Under the pieces are notes generated by a model. That model was not told the DNA's origin, ran no database searches, and saw only the letters and a list, made by a program, of their open reading frames with translations. Below, in pieces: positions 33,175 to 45,907 of a DNA stretch of 64,000 nt (positions within the stretch are counted from its first letter, which is position 1; each line of letters opens with the position of its first letter). The DNA lies in the NCBI GenBank assembly GCA_002914845.1, contig JXTC01000054.1, positions 539,700 to 603,699 of the forward strand, read 5' to 3'. The stretch is from Trema orientale (taxonomy: Eukaryota; Streptophyta; Magnoliopsida; Rosales; Cannabaceae). Both the position numbers and the translations under genes were made by a program.

Positions 33175-35081
33175 TCATGTTCCTTGCAATTTTCCAACAG
33201 GAGATAGATCATAAGCAATAGGGATCAAGTGTAGAGCCTCTTTTCTTTTGAGTGTTACACCAAATAACTCAGTCATGTCCAAATCTTCATCTTTCAATAT
33301 TCCATTAGGTAGTTTCCAATTAAAATAGTATAGCAACAATGCAAGGGGAAACTCAACATTGATGAGACCAAATGACATGCCTGGGCATATTCTCCTTCCA
33401 GCACCAAATGGGATGAACTCAAAATTGTTACCCTTGGAGTCAATAGAGCTATCGAGGAACCGCTCTGGCATAAAACTCTCAGGTTGAATCCAATACTTAG
33501 GATCTCTTCCAATTGCCCACGCATTAACTATGATCCTTGTTTTCGCTGGTATCTCATAACCATTAATCTCACATTTCTCTCGACTTTCTCTCGGCAGTAA
33601 AAAGGGAAGAGAAGGATGTATTCTCATGGTCTCTTTAACAACTGATTTTAGGTATTTCATCTCACTAAGTCCTGTCTCATCAATTGAACCTTTTCTGCTA
33701 AAGACTTCTCTCACCTCTTCTTGTGCTTTTCTCATTATTCTTGGATTCCTTATCATTTCTGCCATTGCCCAATCTATAGTTGTTGCTGATGTCTCAATCC
33801 CAGCACTAAAGATGTCCTGAAAGTTATTATAATCCATTTAGTTCTTAAGTAATTGATATCATCTTGCTCTAAGTTGCCTACTTAATACATAACAAAAAGG
33901 ATGGTGAAAAAAATAAAACCGAGAGCTATTACCACACCAATTATTTTTCGTTGGATGCTCAAATATTGCCACTTCGAAAAACTTATTATAATAATTTAGT
34001 TTGGAATACTATTTAAGGGAAAGCCATTTTAAACCTTAAATTAATTGAAGGAAAGTGAATATAAATCTATATATACATACACATATTTTTGTATGTACAC
34101 ATACATATACATGTTTATTACGTGCTTTTTTTAATAGATTGGTATATATATAGCAGCATAAATGAAAGTACTTACAAAGATTATTGCTTTAAGATTGTCA
34201 CTTGTTAAGGAAAATCCAAGGTCACCATTGTTATGAAACTTTAAAAGAACATCCACCAAATCTTCCTCTGTTCCAATTCTGCCACTTCTCTCAGCGGACT
34301 TTTTCTCTTTGTGCTCCTGGATGATCTTTTCAAATATCCTCGCTGCCCTTTGTTTCAGCTTTTCGAGTTTAGTCCTAGATCTACTGATCCGGGCAAAAAA
34401 ACTAACAGAAGGAAACAAATCTGCGAGTTCAAAACCTAATGATACCTCCATAGCTTCCAACAATATTGGCATGAACTCTTCATTTTCTGCGCTTTTCTTA
34501 CCGCAGGCTGCCCGCGAGACGATGTTGTACATTATCATGTTGATCCTCTCAGTAAGATTGATTTCCAACCCAACATTTGAAGAAATCCACTCTATGAAAT
34601 CAATCATTTCTTCTTCTCTAATGGGTCTAAAAGACTGAACTCTTGCTGCGCTTAAAAGCTCCTGCATGCAAATCTTCCGAAGCTGCCTCCAATACTCACC
34701 ATATGGAGCAAAGGCTATGTCTGTACAATCATATAACATGATCTGTGAATATAGAATCCTGGGTCTTGATGCAAAAACGACATCATGTATTCTCATCACC
34801 TCTTGGGAAAATTCTGGTGATGAAACTACTATTGTTGGAACACCCCCAATTCTTAGATACATCAATGGTCCATATATCTTGGCTAAATCTCTGAGTTTAT
34901 GATCGATTAAAGAGCCAAAGACTTGGTGTATGTTTCCCAGAAGGGGTAGTTTCCACGGCCCGGGAGGTAGTTTTGAAACTGAGCTGCTAGTTTTAGCCCT
35001 TTTTATGAGTATTTTCATAGCCATAAACACAAAGAGGAAGAAGGAGAAAAGGATTGGGAGGGAGGTTAGGTGAAGCTCCAT
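33175..35081 (-). CDS. Cytochrome P450, CYP71D/BE-like, intact (2 exons)
   Basis: Exon 1 is 35081-34176 (906 bp), exon 2 is 33816-33175 (642 bp), with a 359-bp intron, GTAAGT donor and CAG acceptor, phase 0. The product is 515 residues. Anchor at about 9-26, LPPGPWKLP hinge, [10 protein letters not shown]-helix [19 protein letters not shown] (Ile for Leu), FMPERF, haem [10 protein letters not shown] with Cys446. It has the canonical CPG, where most sisters have CAG. It is more diverged from the array average than the 22.5-kb and 50-kb genes (for example [44 protein letters not shown]). It is an ER monooxygenase by family; the substrate is unknown. Upstream are a TATA box and a CAAGTG word at 35361. 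Confidence 0.93.
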
Positions 35082-35167
35082 GTAGAAAGTGATTAACGTA
35101 ACCTGGCATGGACTACAAGGTTTACTGCCTTGTATAGTTTGTGAGTGATGATCGTATTTTTTTCCCC

Positions 35168-35175
35168 ATATATAG
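35168..35175 (-). promoter_or_regulatory. TATA box of the P450 at 33175-35081
   Basis: CTATATAT on the minus strand within CTTCTATATATGGGG, 87-94 bp before the ATG. Confidence 0.6.
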
Positions 35176-36684
35176 AAGATCCTTTTGTTTCACAATTGGT
35201 GTATTGATTGTTGTTCAACATAAATATTGGCAGCTATTATGAAGGTATATACGTAGTTTTTATCAAGTCAAAATGAGATACCTTGTGTCATCTTAATTTG
35301 GTATATAAATGTCCAGATAAGAGAAAGTTGTGATCAGACTATAAGCGGTAATTTAATAATCAAGTGCCAAGTTGAAATCACAGAAGTAGTCCCACCTCTT
35401 GAAACCAATTTACTCACATCATATTAGTTGGCTTAGAAAGAACTGAGATCTGCTGTCTCATTTACTGTCTCATCTACTTAAAATTGAACAACTGATCAGT
35501 ACTTTTTAGTAACCACCTTCTTGAAATTTTTTTATTGATATTATGTTTTGTACTGAGTTGTCCATTTTTAAGTGAATGAGACAATAAATGAGATAGCAAA
35601 ATGGGACAACAAATCTCAAACTGAAAGAAAATAGAGAAAATAGAGAAAAGATAAGAAAAAATAAGATGAAATTATTGTAATAGGTAAGAGGGAGAAAAGT
35701 CTATTCTTATATTAACAATGAAAAATCTTTTACAATCAATTAGATGGCCAAATAAGTGCAATTATTGTCAAAGATCTTGACATATTAATACCACGAGGTT
35801 GATTATTACAATAAAAAATTAGAAAAAATGGTGAAGATAGACTTTATGAAGCTAAAAAGGCTAATTAATTACAAATAGTCGACGCGGTCTCTATGCTGGA
35901 ACGTCATGTCAACTTGAAAATATAAAAGCATTCGTGCAAGTTTTATTTTAGAGGACAAATTAAGCTGGGTTCACAAAATTCAACTAAGAGTATTATCATG
36001 ACAAATAAAAGCGCAGACTTACGTAACTTATTAACATACTCGTGCATGTTTTTCTCTTCTAGAGATTTTTTTTTTTAATTTGAGTACTTTTGCTTTGGGT
36101 CTTAATGAGCATGTTTGCATGGGATTGTTTATGCATGATGTTCTATTTTGGGTTTATTTATTTATTTATTTTTTCTTTGGATCTGCGAACACTTTGTTTG
36201 CTGCTCTGTATGAACTTTATTTTTTGTTTTTAATATATTTAAGTTAGAAAGACATGGAGTTCGCCTTTCAGGTAGTTGCCAACCTAATTTGGGGATGTGC
36301 TGCAAGCCTTTGGTCAATGTTTTTCTTCTCACCAAAAAAAAAAAAAAAGATCGAACCTGATCATCCAGAGAGCTTTATTTTGGATTTTGTTTTTCTTTGG
36401 ACCCGCAAACACTTTGTTTGCTACTCTATGTGAACTTTATTTTTTGTTGTTAATATATTTAGGTTAGAAAAGACGTGGAGTTCGCCTTTCAGGTAGGTGC
36501 TAGCCTAGTTTGGGGATGTGCTGCAAGCTTTTGATCGAAGTTTTTATTCTCAAGAGTTTACACACACCCAAAAAAGAAAAAAGAAAAAAAACTTAAAGTT
36601 GTTATGTCAAATGACAAACTATCATAAAGAGGGAATTAAGATTAGATATTTAGTTTAGCTAATGTGTCTCACTTGGACAAAAGC
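35176..36684. other. Upstream/intergenic DNA, no gene
   Basis: Conserved upstream words are present: TCAAGTCAAAATGAGAT at about 35264, CAAGTG at 35361 and TAAGAGGGAGAAAAG at 35685. Then come a 220-bp direct repeat (listed) and the AAAGC target site of the LTR at 36680-36684. Confidence 0.5.
36171..36552. repeat. Direct repeat, about 160-bp units 220 bp apart
   Basis: TTTTCTTTGG...CACTTTGTTTGCT...AATATATTTA...GGAGTTCGCCTTTCAGGTAG...GGGGATGTGCTGCAAGC occurs at 36171-36330 and again at 36391-36552. The repeated AATATATTT and T-rich words recall the tail of a LINE, but no reverse transcriptase is present. Confidence 0.7.
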
Positions 36685-39600
36685 TGTCACGGCCGAAATT
36701 CCAAGGCCGTGACTTTTATTAATTTATTTATGTCGAAACAACGATTTTCTAAAATTCCAGAAAATCAAGTACTTAAAATTTTTAGATTTAGTCCTCAAAA
36801 GTAATCAAATTTCATAATCAAGAAACTTTTCGTTAGTATTAATTCTCCACGAAAATCCTTCATTTAAAGTTTAGAGAAAATTCTAATGCATTAATTTAGG
36901 AACCTTGATTATTTCATAAATTTGAGTAAAACGAGTCTATTTAAAACTTAAATGCAATGTCCAATTAATTTACATAAAATCGTTTGTATTTCTAAGTATT
37001 CAATTTTATAGAAAAAATCATCCTCATATATCCACTTAGTAAATATATCATTATTGGCTAAATAAAATTTGACATAAAAAAGAAGAGATGTTATAGAATA
37101 GAAACCAACTATTGAAGATATGGGAAACGACATACATATGCCAAACAAACTTGACAAGAAGCCACCAAAATAATTACCCTAAAAATAAATCAACACCTGA
37201 AAGTGGGAGAAAGTAAGGAGGTGAGCACGTGAATGCTCAGTAGAAATTCAATTACAGGTTTTTAACCAATATAAATACTTACTTTTAAAGTCCTACATGG
37301 TCAGTAAATTATTCAAACAGATTACTGAAATCCAACTGAAAACATTGTCCAAAGGTTTATATCTTTCAAACCATTGTAAAACATAGTCTTAAGACATAAT
37401 CATTGTCCAAAGGTTCAAACATTCCAACCTACTGTAAAATATTACACCAAAACCAGTACATATCTATTCAAGTCAAGCACATAACAGGCAATACAATCAA
37501 TGACAAGTCCGAGTGACCAAAGACTGGTGACCGTAAGTATGCAATATAGTGTGTGTCACCCAAATAGGTGACTGCACATGTGTACTATGTCTAAGTCACC
37601 TAAGTTGATAATCATGAGTATGATATGTAGTCCGAGCACCTTAAATAGGGTACCATAACTCTGAGCACCCTGAAGGAGTACCATAAATCCGAGCACCCAA
37701 TAAGGGTACCGTAAGTCCGTCGGCCGCGTAGGTGCGATGAATACATGCAATGCTATATGTATGATAAGAATAAGAATATGTACCATTTCTACAAAATGGC
37801 AAAATAGACTATGCAGTGTTTTTAATTAATCCATTTCAGTTCTCAAAACTAAATTCTCATTTAAATTAGATTTTATAAAAATTTCGGCAGTATAACAGTA
37901 GTTTTTGATCAAAACTAATAAAATCCAATTCCTGCAGAAAATAGTTCCAAAATAAGATAAGTTGGCATGCCAACCAGTGTGACGTGCCTTTCGGGCAGTT
38001 TAAATATCAAATTATGTCAAAACATGTATAAATCACATTTAATCAATTATTTCACAAATTTTATATTTATTTAAAATATGTGAAATTCAAAATTAAACTA
38101 ATTTAAAGATCAAGTAATCGAATCACATGTGATGAGGTCACAGGTCGCGTCATCCGCCTTGACCTTAGATGCAGTGGGCTTCAAGGCATTCTTGTCTCCA
38201 ACAACACCCTTTTCTCACTCAGAGATCTGCAATCTCTTGATCTCTCCAGTAATTATTTTTATGGCTCCGAAATTTCATCCCAATTTGGTAGGTTTCCAAA
38301 TCTGATTCACCTTGACCTTTCTAACTCTGGTTTCACTGGCCAGGTCCCTCTAGAATTGTCTTACTTGTCGAACTTGGTTTCACTTGACTTGAGATTGAAT
38401 TCTGATTTGCATCTAGAGACATCTAGCTGGAATAGAATTGTAGCAAACCTAACAAATCTCAGAGAATTGTTTCTTAGTCATGTCAATATGTCGCATGTCT
38501 TACCTAAATCTTTCATGAATTTGTCAACTTCTTTAACATCTCTTGATTTTAGTCATACTGGATTGAAGGAGGAATTTCCAGAAAAAATATTCAACCTACC
38601 ATACCTTCAGGAGCTCGATTTAAGTGGGAATGCATATCTCAATGGTTCATTTCCTCAATATAATTGGAGTAGCCCACTTAGAGTATTAAATCTTTCTAGG
38701 TCTGGATTCCTTATAGATCTACCTTATTTTACTAGAAAGTTGAAGGATCTACATGTGTTGATGCAATTTCAGAGGACCTTCTCGTACACTATTCGGTAAT
38801 TTCTCACAAATCACTTCCTTAGACCTTTCTTTCAATAATTTTGGTAGTCAAATCCCATGGTCGTTCTTCTCAAATATGCAACAACTGAGTTATTTAGATC
38901 TTTCATACAGTAATTTCATCGGCCAGCTTCCGGAAATTTGTAGTAACTCAACAAAAGATTCATTCGCGTGCAGCTCTTTAAAATATCAATTAGTGGGCCC
39001 TCTCCCATTGAATTTAAAATTCTTGTCTTTAAATTCTAATAAATTGAATGGGACTATATCTTTCTGGTTATATTCCCTTCCATCTTTGCGATATTTATAT
39101 TTATCTGGCAACCAATTCACTGGTCACATTCACAAATTCCATTGCAATTCTTTGAATGATCTTGATTTGAGTTATAACAAATTACAAGGTCTCTTTCCAA
39201 GTTCAATTTTGCAGCAAGTGACTCTCTCATTTTTAGATCTATCTTCAAATAACTTGAGTGGTATTGTGCCGTTAGACTTTCAAAGCTGAAAAATCTCAAA
39301 TATCTTCATCTTTCTCATAATAGCTTATCATTAGGTTCCATCAACAGTACTAATTTTACTTTGCCTAATACCCTCTCCTCATTACGTTTGTCTTCATGTG
39401 GTGTAAATGAGTTCCCGTACTCCTTAACTACCTCAATCGAGTGTCTAAATAGTGCTACAAGGCTATGAAGAAAATTTGGTGTCGTTTGGAGAGTCGGGCG
39501 TCGTTTTCGAACCTTTGATCGATAGGTTTGAAAACTTGATTTTCAATCGAAGCTTCAGATCATGAAACAGACTTCACCACTGAATTCAGAGCACTCAAAA

Positions 39601-40392
39601 ACACTAGGTTAGACATATAATTTGACCAATTAGGGCTCGAGCCGAACCCGGGCCCACAGCATGCAAAACGAGGAAATCTGAGCCGTCAGATTTCCTTTTT
39701 CATGCCCGTCACCGAACATAGTCAATATATATATTAAATTTTTTTTTTCACGAGTACATCACAAATATGAGATTTATTTTGCGATCTAATGGTTGGATTG
39801 AAAATTTTAAATACAAAACTAAAATAGCTCAAAATTATCAAAAATAGTAAAATTCAATCTGGGCAAATTCGAGTTTAGATATATATATATATATATACCA
39901 CGTGAAAGATCGTGACGAGAGAAATTGAATCTGACCAATTTCATAGCGAAACGATTCTGGAACTGGCGCTGGTGACAGAAAGAAGGTCGCAGCTTCTTTC
40001 GGCTTTTTCCGGTGATGGCGTGCTCCGACGGGGCTAGGACCGGTGGCGGACTGCTCGTCTGACGGGAAGTGGCTGAACGGGTGATTGCCGGAATTTCGGC
40101 ATTCTTCGCCGTTTGCTACAGAGAGAGAATCAGGAGGGAGGAGAGAGGAAAAAAAGAGGTGGAATGGGTTGGCCACGTGTCAGCCCATAAAAGGCCAGTG
40201 CAAAAAAATGCATACAAGTCCATATTTTCAATTTTTCTTTTAAATTTGTCCTTCAAATTTACAATTCAGTCCATTTTTCAAATATTTTCACATTTTTTCT
40301 CAAATTCGAATTTAATTTTATTTTTTAATTATTTTTTTTTTAAATTTGTTCAAACAACCGAAATACCCTTCCAGAAATTAAGGGGTTTTACA
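36685..40392 (-). mobile_element. Family-A LTR carrying a captured gene fragment, TSD AAAGC
   Basis: It starts TGTCACGGCCG and ends GGGGTTTTACA, flanked by a perfect 5-bp duplication AAAGC (36680-36684 and 40393-40397). The left about 1.4 kb and right about 0.9 kb match the family-A solo LTR at 17867-19723 in order and orientation: opening TGTCACG, TTTAGTCCTCAAA, short-repeat block (GAGCACC...GGGTACC units), GGTTAGACATATAATT, and a GC-rich leader-like part at 39900-40170. About 1.3 kb of LRR receptor-like-protein sequence lies between them. Because the TSD brackets the whole, the insert was either carried in by the element or arrived later. No gag or pol. Confidence 0.85.
38125..39452 (+). 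pseudogene. Receptor-like protein (LRR) fragment
   Basis: The plus strand reads TCDEVTGRVIRLDL, the end of an LRR N-terminal cap, then about a dozen plant extracellular LRRs of the LxxLxxLxLSxNxxxGxxP type (for example LQSLDLSSNYF, NLIHLDLSNSGFTGQVP, LSFLDLSSNNLSG). This is the pattern of Cf-like receptor-like proteins and LRR receptor kinases, which act at the plasma membrane in defence or development. There is no start codon, signal peptide, transmembrane segment or kinase. The frame changes at about 38760-38790 (stop at 38797-38799) and at about 39285. It ends within an LRR. It is antisense to the LTR orientation and unrelated to the P450s. Confidence 0.88.
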
Positions 40393-40397
40393 AAAGC

Positions 40398-41593
40398 TCT
40401 CTAGGCTAGCTACAATCCTAATCTTAGGAATTTCCGAAGTACTAGAAGGAAGACTTAGTAGTTCAAATACTTGAAAAAACTTAGATAGAAATAGGTAACA
40501 CTTACGGGTTTTGCTTGGCTACATTTATGTTTCTCATTTTTTTTTTTGAAAGTAAGATATTAGATTAGATATTCTCTTAGGGATAATTACGTATTGTTTA
40601 TTTTTTAGTTTTTATTATATTTTTTTTTGTGGTTGTCGTTTTCAGCTATGACCATATTAAAAGTAAAAACCTTACGTTTTGATTTAATCGCCCAGTGACA
40701 AAAATATCAAACCCCATTTCTTACTCGTGGAAACTGGACAATAATAGTGGATCAGTACCAGTAGCTCTGGCGAAAAGCTACCTTATTTGTAGCTAGTTTT
40801 ATTACTATAATTTATTTCAAAATTTGCAGCTTTATCTAAGAAGAAATACTAATGAATCAGTAATTTTTTTATTAATCACACTTTGATATCAAATGACGAA
40901 AAAAAATGAAAATTAGTAACGGTCAATATAATAACTGAAAAATAGAGCACAAAGGAAAATTAACAGAGAAAAACAGAGGATATAAGTTTGCCAACTAATT
41001 TCTATAAGAGAATAATTTTTCTAAAGTTTGCAAAGAATATGTTTTGTAAACATGTTTTATAAAAAGCAATTTTCCTCTTACTTTTTTGCATGACATAATC
41101 AAGATTATGTTGATTATTTATTCCGTGCTTCTGAAAAGTCAAAGGATATGATGGAAAATGGACATTAACAGAGGTAGACAAGTATAGTATTACACCCACA
41201 TTTGGAGCCACCAGCCTTAAACCTTATATTAGTTCTCTTTCATTATTTACCCAATCAGTGATTAAAGTTCCTCAAATTACAAAAAACAAAACAAAGCAAA
41301 AAAACAATAATAATGGATCTTCTAAGATAATTGCGACTTATGTAAACCTATAAAATAATTCTGGTAAAAGGATGAAACAATGGATATAGTATTAATTAAA
41401 ACTCTGGTGAAGGGACGGTAATACTTATTATACAGGCTTTAACATGGTTTTCTCAAAATTTATAGCGCTTAAATCCACTTTAACCTAGTTGTGAGTTCCT
41501 GACTCCTTTTATTTTTGGTAATTGGATAATATAAAGAAACAGCTGCTAGTCTCCATTCTTTATTTTTTGAGAAGAAACCTTACTTCATCTTCC
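40398..41593. other. 3' flank of the dead P450; part of an 8.7-kb duplicated unit, no gene
   Basis: 40455-41593 matches 49129-50266 nearly base for base in long runs (AGTTCAAATACTTG, TTAGATAGAAATAGGTAACA, CTCGTGGAAACTGGACAAT). It ends in GAAACAGCTGCTAGTCTCC before the stop of the P450. The LTR inserted just outside this block. Confidence 0.6.
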
Positions 41594-42469
41594 TCATGAT
41601 TTTCCAATAGATGATAGATCATAAGCGATAGGAACCAAGTTTAGAGCATCTTTTCTTCTGAGTGAAGCACCAAACGACTCAGTCATGTCCAGATCTTCAT
41701 GTTTCATTCCATTGGGGAGTTTCCAATCGAAATGGTATAGTAACAATGCAAGAGGAAGCTCCACATTGAAGAGAGCAAACGACATGCCAGCGCATATTCT
41801 CCTTCCGGCACCAAATGGGATGTACTCAAAATTGTTGCCCTTGAAATCAATAGTGCTACCAAGGAACCTCTCTGGTATAAAACTCTCGGGTTCAGTCCAA
41901 TATCTAGGATCTCTTCCAATTGCCCATGCATTAACTATGATCCTGGTTTTTGCAGGTATCTCGTAACCATTAATCTCACACTTCTCTTGACTTTCTCTTG
42001 GCAGTAAGAAAGGTAGAGAAGGATGTAATCTCATGGTCTCTTTAACAATTAATCTTAAGTATTTCATCTCACTAAGCCAGTCTCATCAATTAACCCTTTT
42101 CTACTAAAGACTTCCCTCACCTCATCTTTTGCTTTTTTCATTACTCTTGGATTCTTTATCATTTCGGCCATTGCCCAATCTACAGTTGAAGATGATGTCT
42201 CAATCCCAGCACTAAAGATGTCCTGAAAGTTATCATAGTTTATTTCTTAAGTTATTGATATCATCATGCTCTAACAAGTTGCATACTTCACAAGACGGAT
42301 GGTTAAAAAGTAAAATTGTTTATCACACCAAATAATTTTCCTTCGAAAATCATATTACCAATTTGATAAACTTAAAATGATCATGTATATATGACAATTA
42401 ATAATAGTTAGTTCGAAATACTGGTCGAAGGATGCCAAGTTAAACTTGAAACGTACTTTTAAATAGATA

Positions 42470-43139
42470 CTAGTTTTGAGGACGTGCCCTCCCGTATGTT
42501 TTTTATTTTTTATTTTTTGGCGAAATAGATTATAGTGTTAGTTATAATTGATGTTTTAAATATAGATAGATATTCCAGGTTAAAAAGGAAAAAAATGTTT
42601 TCCTGTATAAAAATTTTATATAAAGGATTAATTGTAGAAACAATGTATGGATAAACTACTTCCACAAGATAATCAATTCTTTTGATTAATTAAGAAAAAA
42701 GATTTTTGTTTGCCTTTAAATTGTTCAGTTTATTTTATTTTATTTTTAGGATATTCTATGATTTATTTTTCTTAAAATAATAACTATAACTGACTAAGCT
42801 ACTATGACGATGAACATAAAAATTGAAAAAGAAAAAAGAAAAGCTTTTATAATTATGAAAAAAAATAACAGAGTAATTGAAATACAAATTCGAAATGGCA
42901 AGTTTACTAAAAAAGATGAAAAATGAAAAAGCAAGTGAAGATAGAAAGAAAAAATAAATAACTAAAAAAATTGTCTGGGTCGATATATGTAGTGAGGAGT
43001 AAAACAAATTTTTAATATACCAAATCACCTTAAAATAATTAATAAATTACATATTTGTATTAGAATTTAAAGAAGGATAAAACTATAAAATAAGAGTATA
43101 AATGTCAACAAAAAGGTTGAAGTGCTGCTTCCTTATTGA
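42470..43139 (-). mobile_element. Helitron-like non-autonomous element in the P450 intron
   Basis: On the minus strand the 3' end reads a GAGG...CCTC hairpin with GGGCACGTCC, then TCAAAACTAG followed by T, which is the hairpin-plus-CTAG terminus typical of plant Helitrons. P450 intron sequence stops at this point and resumes near 43140. The proposed 5' end is TCAATAAGGAAGC; the base before it is G rather than the expected A, so that boundary is less certain. No Rep/helicase. Confidence 0.65.
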
Positions 43140-43187
43140 CACTTACTACATATAGTATATATGTACATGTTTGGTGTTGTTACATAC

Positions 43188-45141
43188 TGTTCGGGGTCGA
43201 AGTTGTACTCTGGATTAATTAGTATGACCTGTACTTAATTAAAACCATTAGAATGCACAGCAGAAAAGGTCATCACAACACTTCCACGTGTCGAAAAAGG
43301 ATAGGCGGTCGCAATGAGAACAACTCTTCCTACGTATTTCGATAAGATTAGCAGTTGCAAGGATGACTCACTTAGTGTGCATGAGAATAAGCAGAAATAA
43401 AATAATATTAAAAATTGACAGAGGTGGATGAACCGACCATATTGTCAACTGAGAACTAGAAGTAATATAATAATGCAATAAATAAATAGACAAGGAATTA
43501 AATATTACTAGTTGACTGAGGCGAATAAACCGACCATGGTGTCAACTAGAAGTTAGCAACATAAATAAAGTGCAGAAAAATAAATAGTTAAACTGACGAA
43601 TGCGATACTGTCCATATACCAGTTAATTAGAGGGGTTAGAATTACGAGGTGGTAAGTCCAGCCATATTAAGGAAAATAATAATAAATAACTGAAATTAAA
43701 GTGATGAAATTTAAATAAAGCGATGTGACCGGTTGCGAGGGAAAATAACACAGATCACTAAATAAATATGCACAATAATTAAAAAGGGGGAGCAAAGTAA
43801 CCGATTGCACTTAGGGCAGCAATACAGATTACTTTACGAGGAAGGGGAAGCGTAGTAATTGATTGCACTTAGAGCAGCAATACAAATTACCCACTGGATT
43901 GCAAAGATATTGGACAAATATATATATATATATATAATATAGAGAGCACAAAACATCGAATTTGTGCCACAGGTCAAGCACAAAAATTATAAAGAGTAGC
44001 TCGGTACCCAAAAATTGCTTATAATGTGCAATGCGACACTAACAATAATAAAAATGTATATATATATATAGACATGTATCTATATATGTATGTAAAAAAA
44101 AAAAAGTAACTTAGAGATCACGTCTAAGACATGCAGGTGAAAATGTATAATAGGATTAATATATATTCCACTAGTAATGATATTAAACTAATAAGACAAT
44201 AATGTTAGAATATAATAATGCAAATATGTATGTAAGTGGATACATGCATGAATGCAAGGAGACTTATTGACTAAGTCTGATGCCATTAATATACAAATAC
44301 AAATGAGATGCGAATTTCGATGATAGTAGGAAAGCTAACAACCGGCTAAAACAAAGAGCTAGCAACCGAGGAGAAAAGATGGGATGTCACTGAAGATATA
44401 TAGAAGTGGTAATCAAATTGATGTATATATATGAGGAAGATGGGATAAAGACATCAAAATTGAAATCACGGCTTGGGTAATGATGAGGATTAGTGGGGAG
44501 GTTCACGTGAGCTAAAAACAAAGGCTAAACTAAGCAACGAAAGAGTTTTTGATATAAATCAAAGCTAGAGCTAAGAGTTATATAGAACATGGACTATACA
44601 AAATGAAAGAAGAAAAAGAGAGAGACTCGGCTGTAAGAATAAGAGAAAAGAAGAGCTTTATCTTATTCCATTTTTTTGAGCCGACTTCACAACATATATA
44701 TATATAGGAAGTGCAAGCAGTGGGAAGATGAGGATGGGCTCAAAGAACTTACAAGAAATTGACACATACTTGGTGAGGTGTCACTAAACTATATAAGCAT
44801 ATTTTAGGTTTTGACACATATATAATAAAGGGGTCAAATAATAGTTTGACACATAGCACCATTTTTTGGCTACTCCAACAATATTTGCTTAATTGTTCCA
44901 ATTCGGTGTTGATAAGTGGTCGAAAATACTTCTAATTGGGTATTGACATTCTCATCACAAATAGAGTCTTCAAATGGTCTTTTGCATCTTGTTGACATAG
45001 CATAAATTTGATAATTTTTCGATGAAAAATTGACATGTCAAATTTTCTTAATTGACCCCATATTACACAATTATCACATTACTTGTGACTTAATATTTTT
45101 AGTTAGCGACTAATTATAAAAAATTGTCACACCCCAAAACA
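43188..45141. mobile_element. Solo LTR, family B (1.95 kb), TSD CATAC
   Basis: It starts TGTTCGGGGTCG and ends ACACCCCAAAACA (TG...CA with inverted TGTT-GGGGT / ACCCC-AACA ends). It is flanked by a perfect 5-bp duplication CATAC (43183-43187 and 45142-45146), and the intron continues across the site (GTTACATAC...TTTTGCTAATAG). Internal short repeats: CCGACCAT(A/G)(T/G)TGTCAACT at about 43434 and 43531, and GATTGCACTTAG(G/A)GCAGCAATAC at 43803 and 43860. No coding. Confidence 0.85.
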
Positions 45142-45907
45142 CATACTTTTGCTAATAGATTGATAAATGGAAGCATGAAATGAAAGTAGTACTTACAAAG
45201 ATTATTGCTTTAAGATTGTCACTCGTCAAGGAAAACTCAAGGTCACCATTGTTATGAAACTTTAGAAGAACATCTACCAAATCTTCCTCTGTTCCAATTC
45301 CACCACTTCTCTCTGCTGACTTTTTCTCTTTGTGCTCTTGGATGATGTCTTCAAATATCCTTGCTGCCCTTTGTCGCAGCCGCTGGAGTTTAGGCCTAGA
45401 TCTACCGATCTTGGCAAAAAAACTGACAGAAGGAAACAGATCTGAAAGTTCAAAGCCTAATGATACCTCAATAGCTTCCGTCAAGACCGATATGAAATCT
45501 TGGTTGTCTTTGCTTTTCCTACTGCAGGAAGCCTGCGAAATGACGCTATACATAAACATGTTAATCCTCTCAGAGAGATTGATAGTCGACCCGACATTAG
45601 AAGCAATCCAATCTATAAAGTCGAATGCCTCTTTTTCTCTAAGGGGTCTGAAAGCTTGAACTCTTGCAGCGCTTAAAAGCTCTTGCATGCAAATCTTCCT
45701 GACCTGCCTCCAATACTCACCATATGGAGCGAAGGCAATGTCTGTACAATCATATAACATGATCTGTGAAAAAAGAATCTTGGGTCTAGATGCACAAACT
45801 ATATCATGGGTTCTCATCACCTCTTTGGCAAACTCTGGTGATGAAACTACTACGGTTGGAACTTCGCCAATTCTCAGGTACATAAATGGTCCGTGTTTGT
45901 TGGCTAA

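Noticed and set aside
43829-44011. Small frames inside the family-B LTR
   Set aside because: AT-repeat derived, no motif, inside a non-coding LTR.
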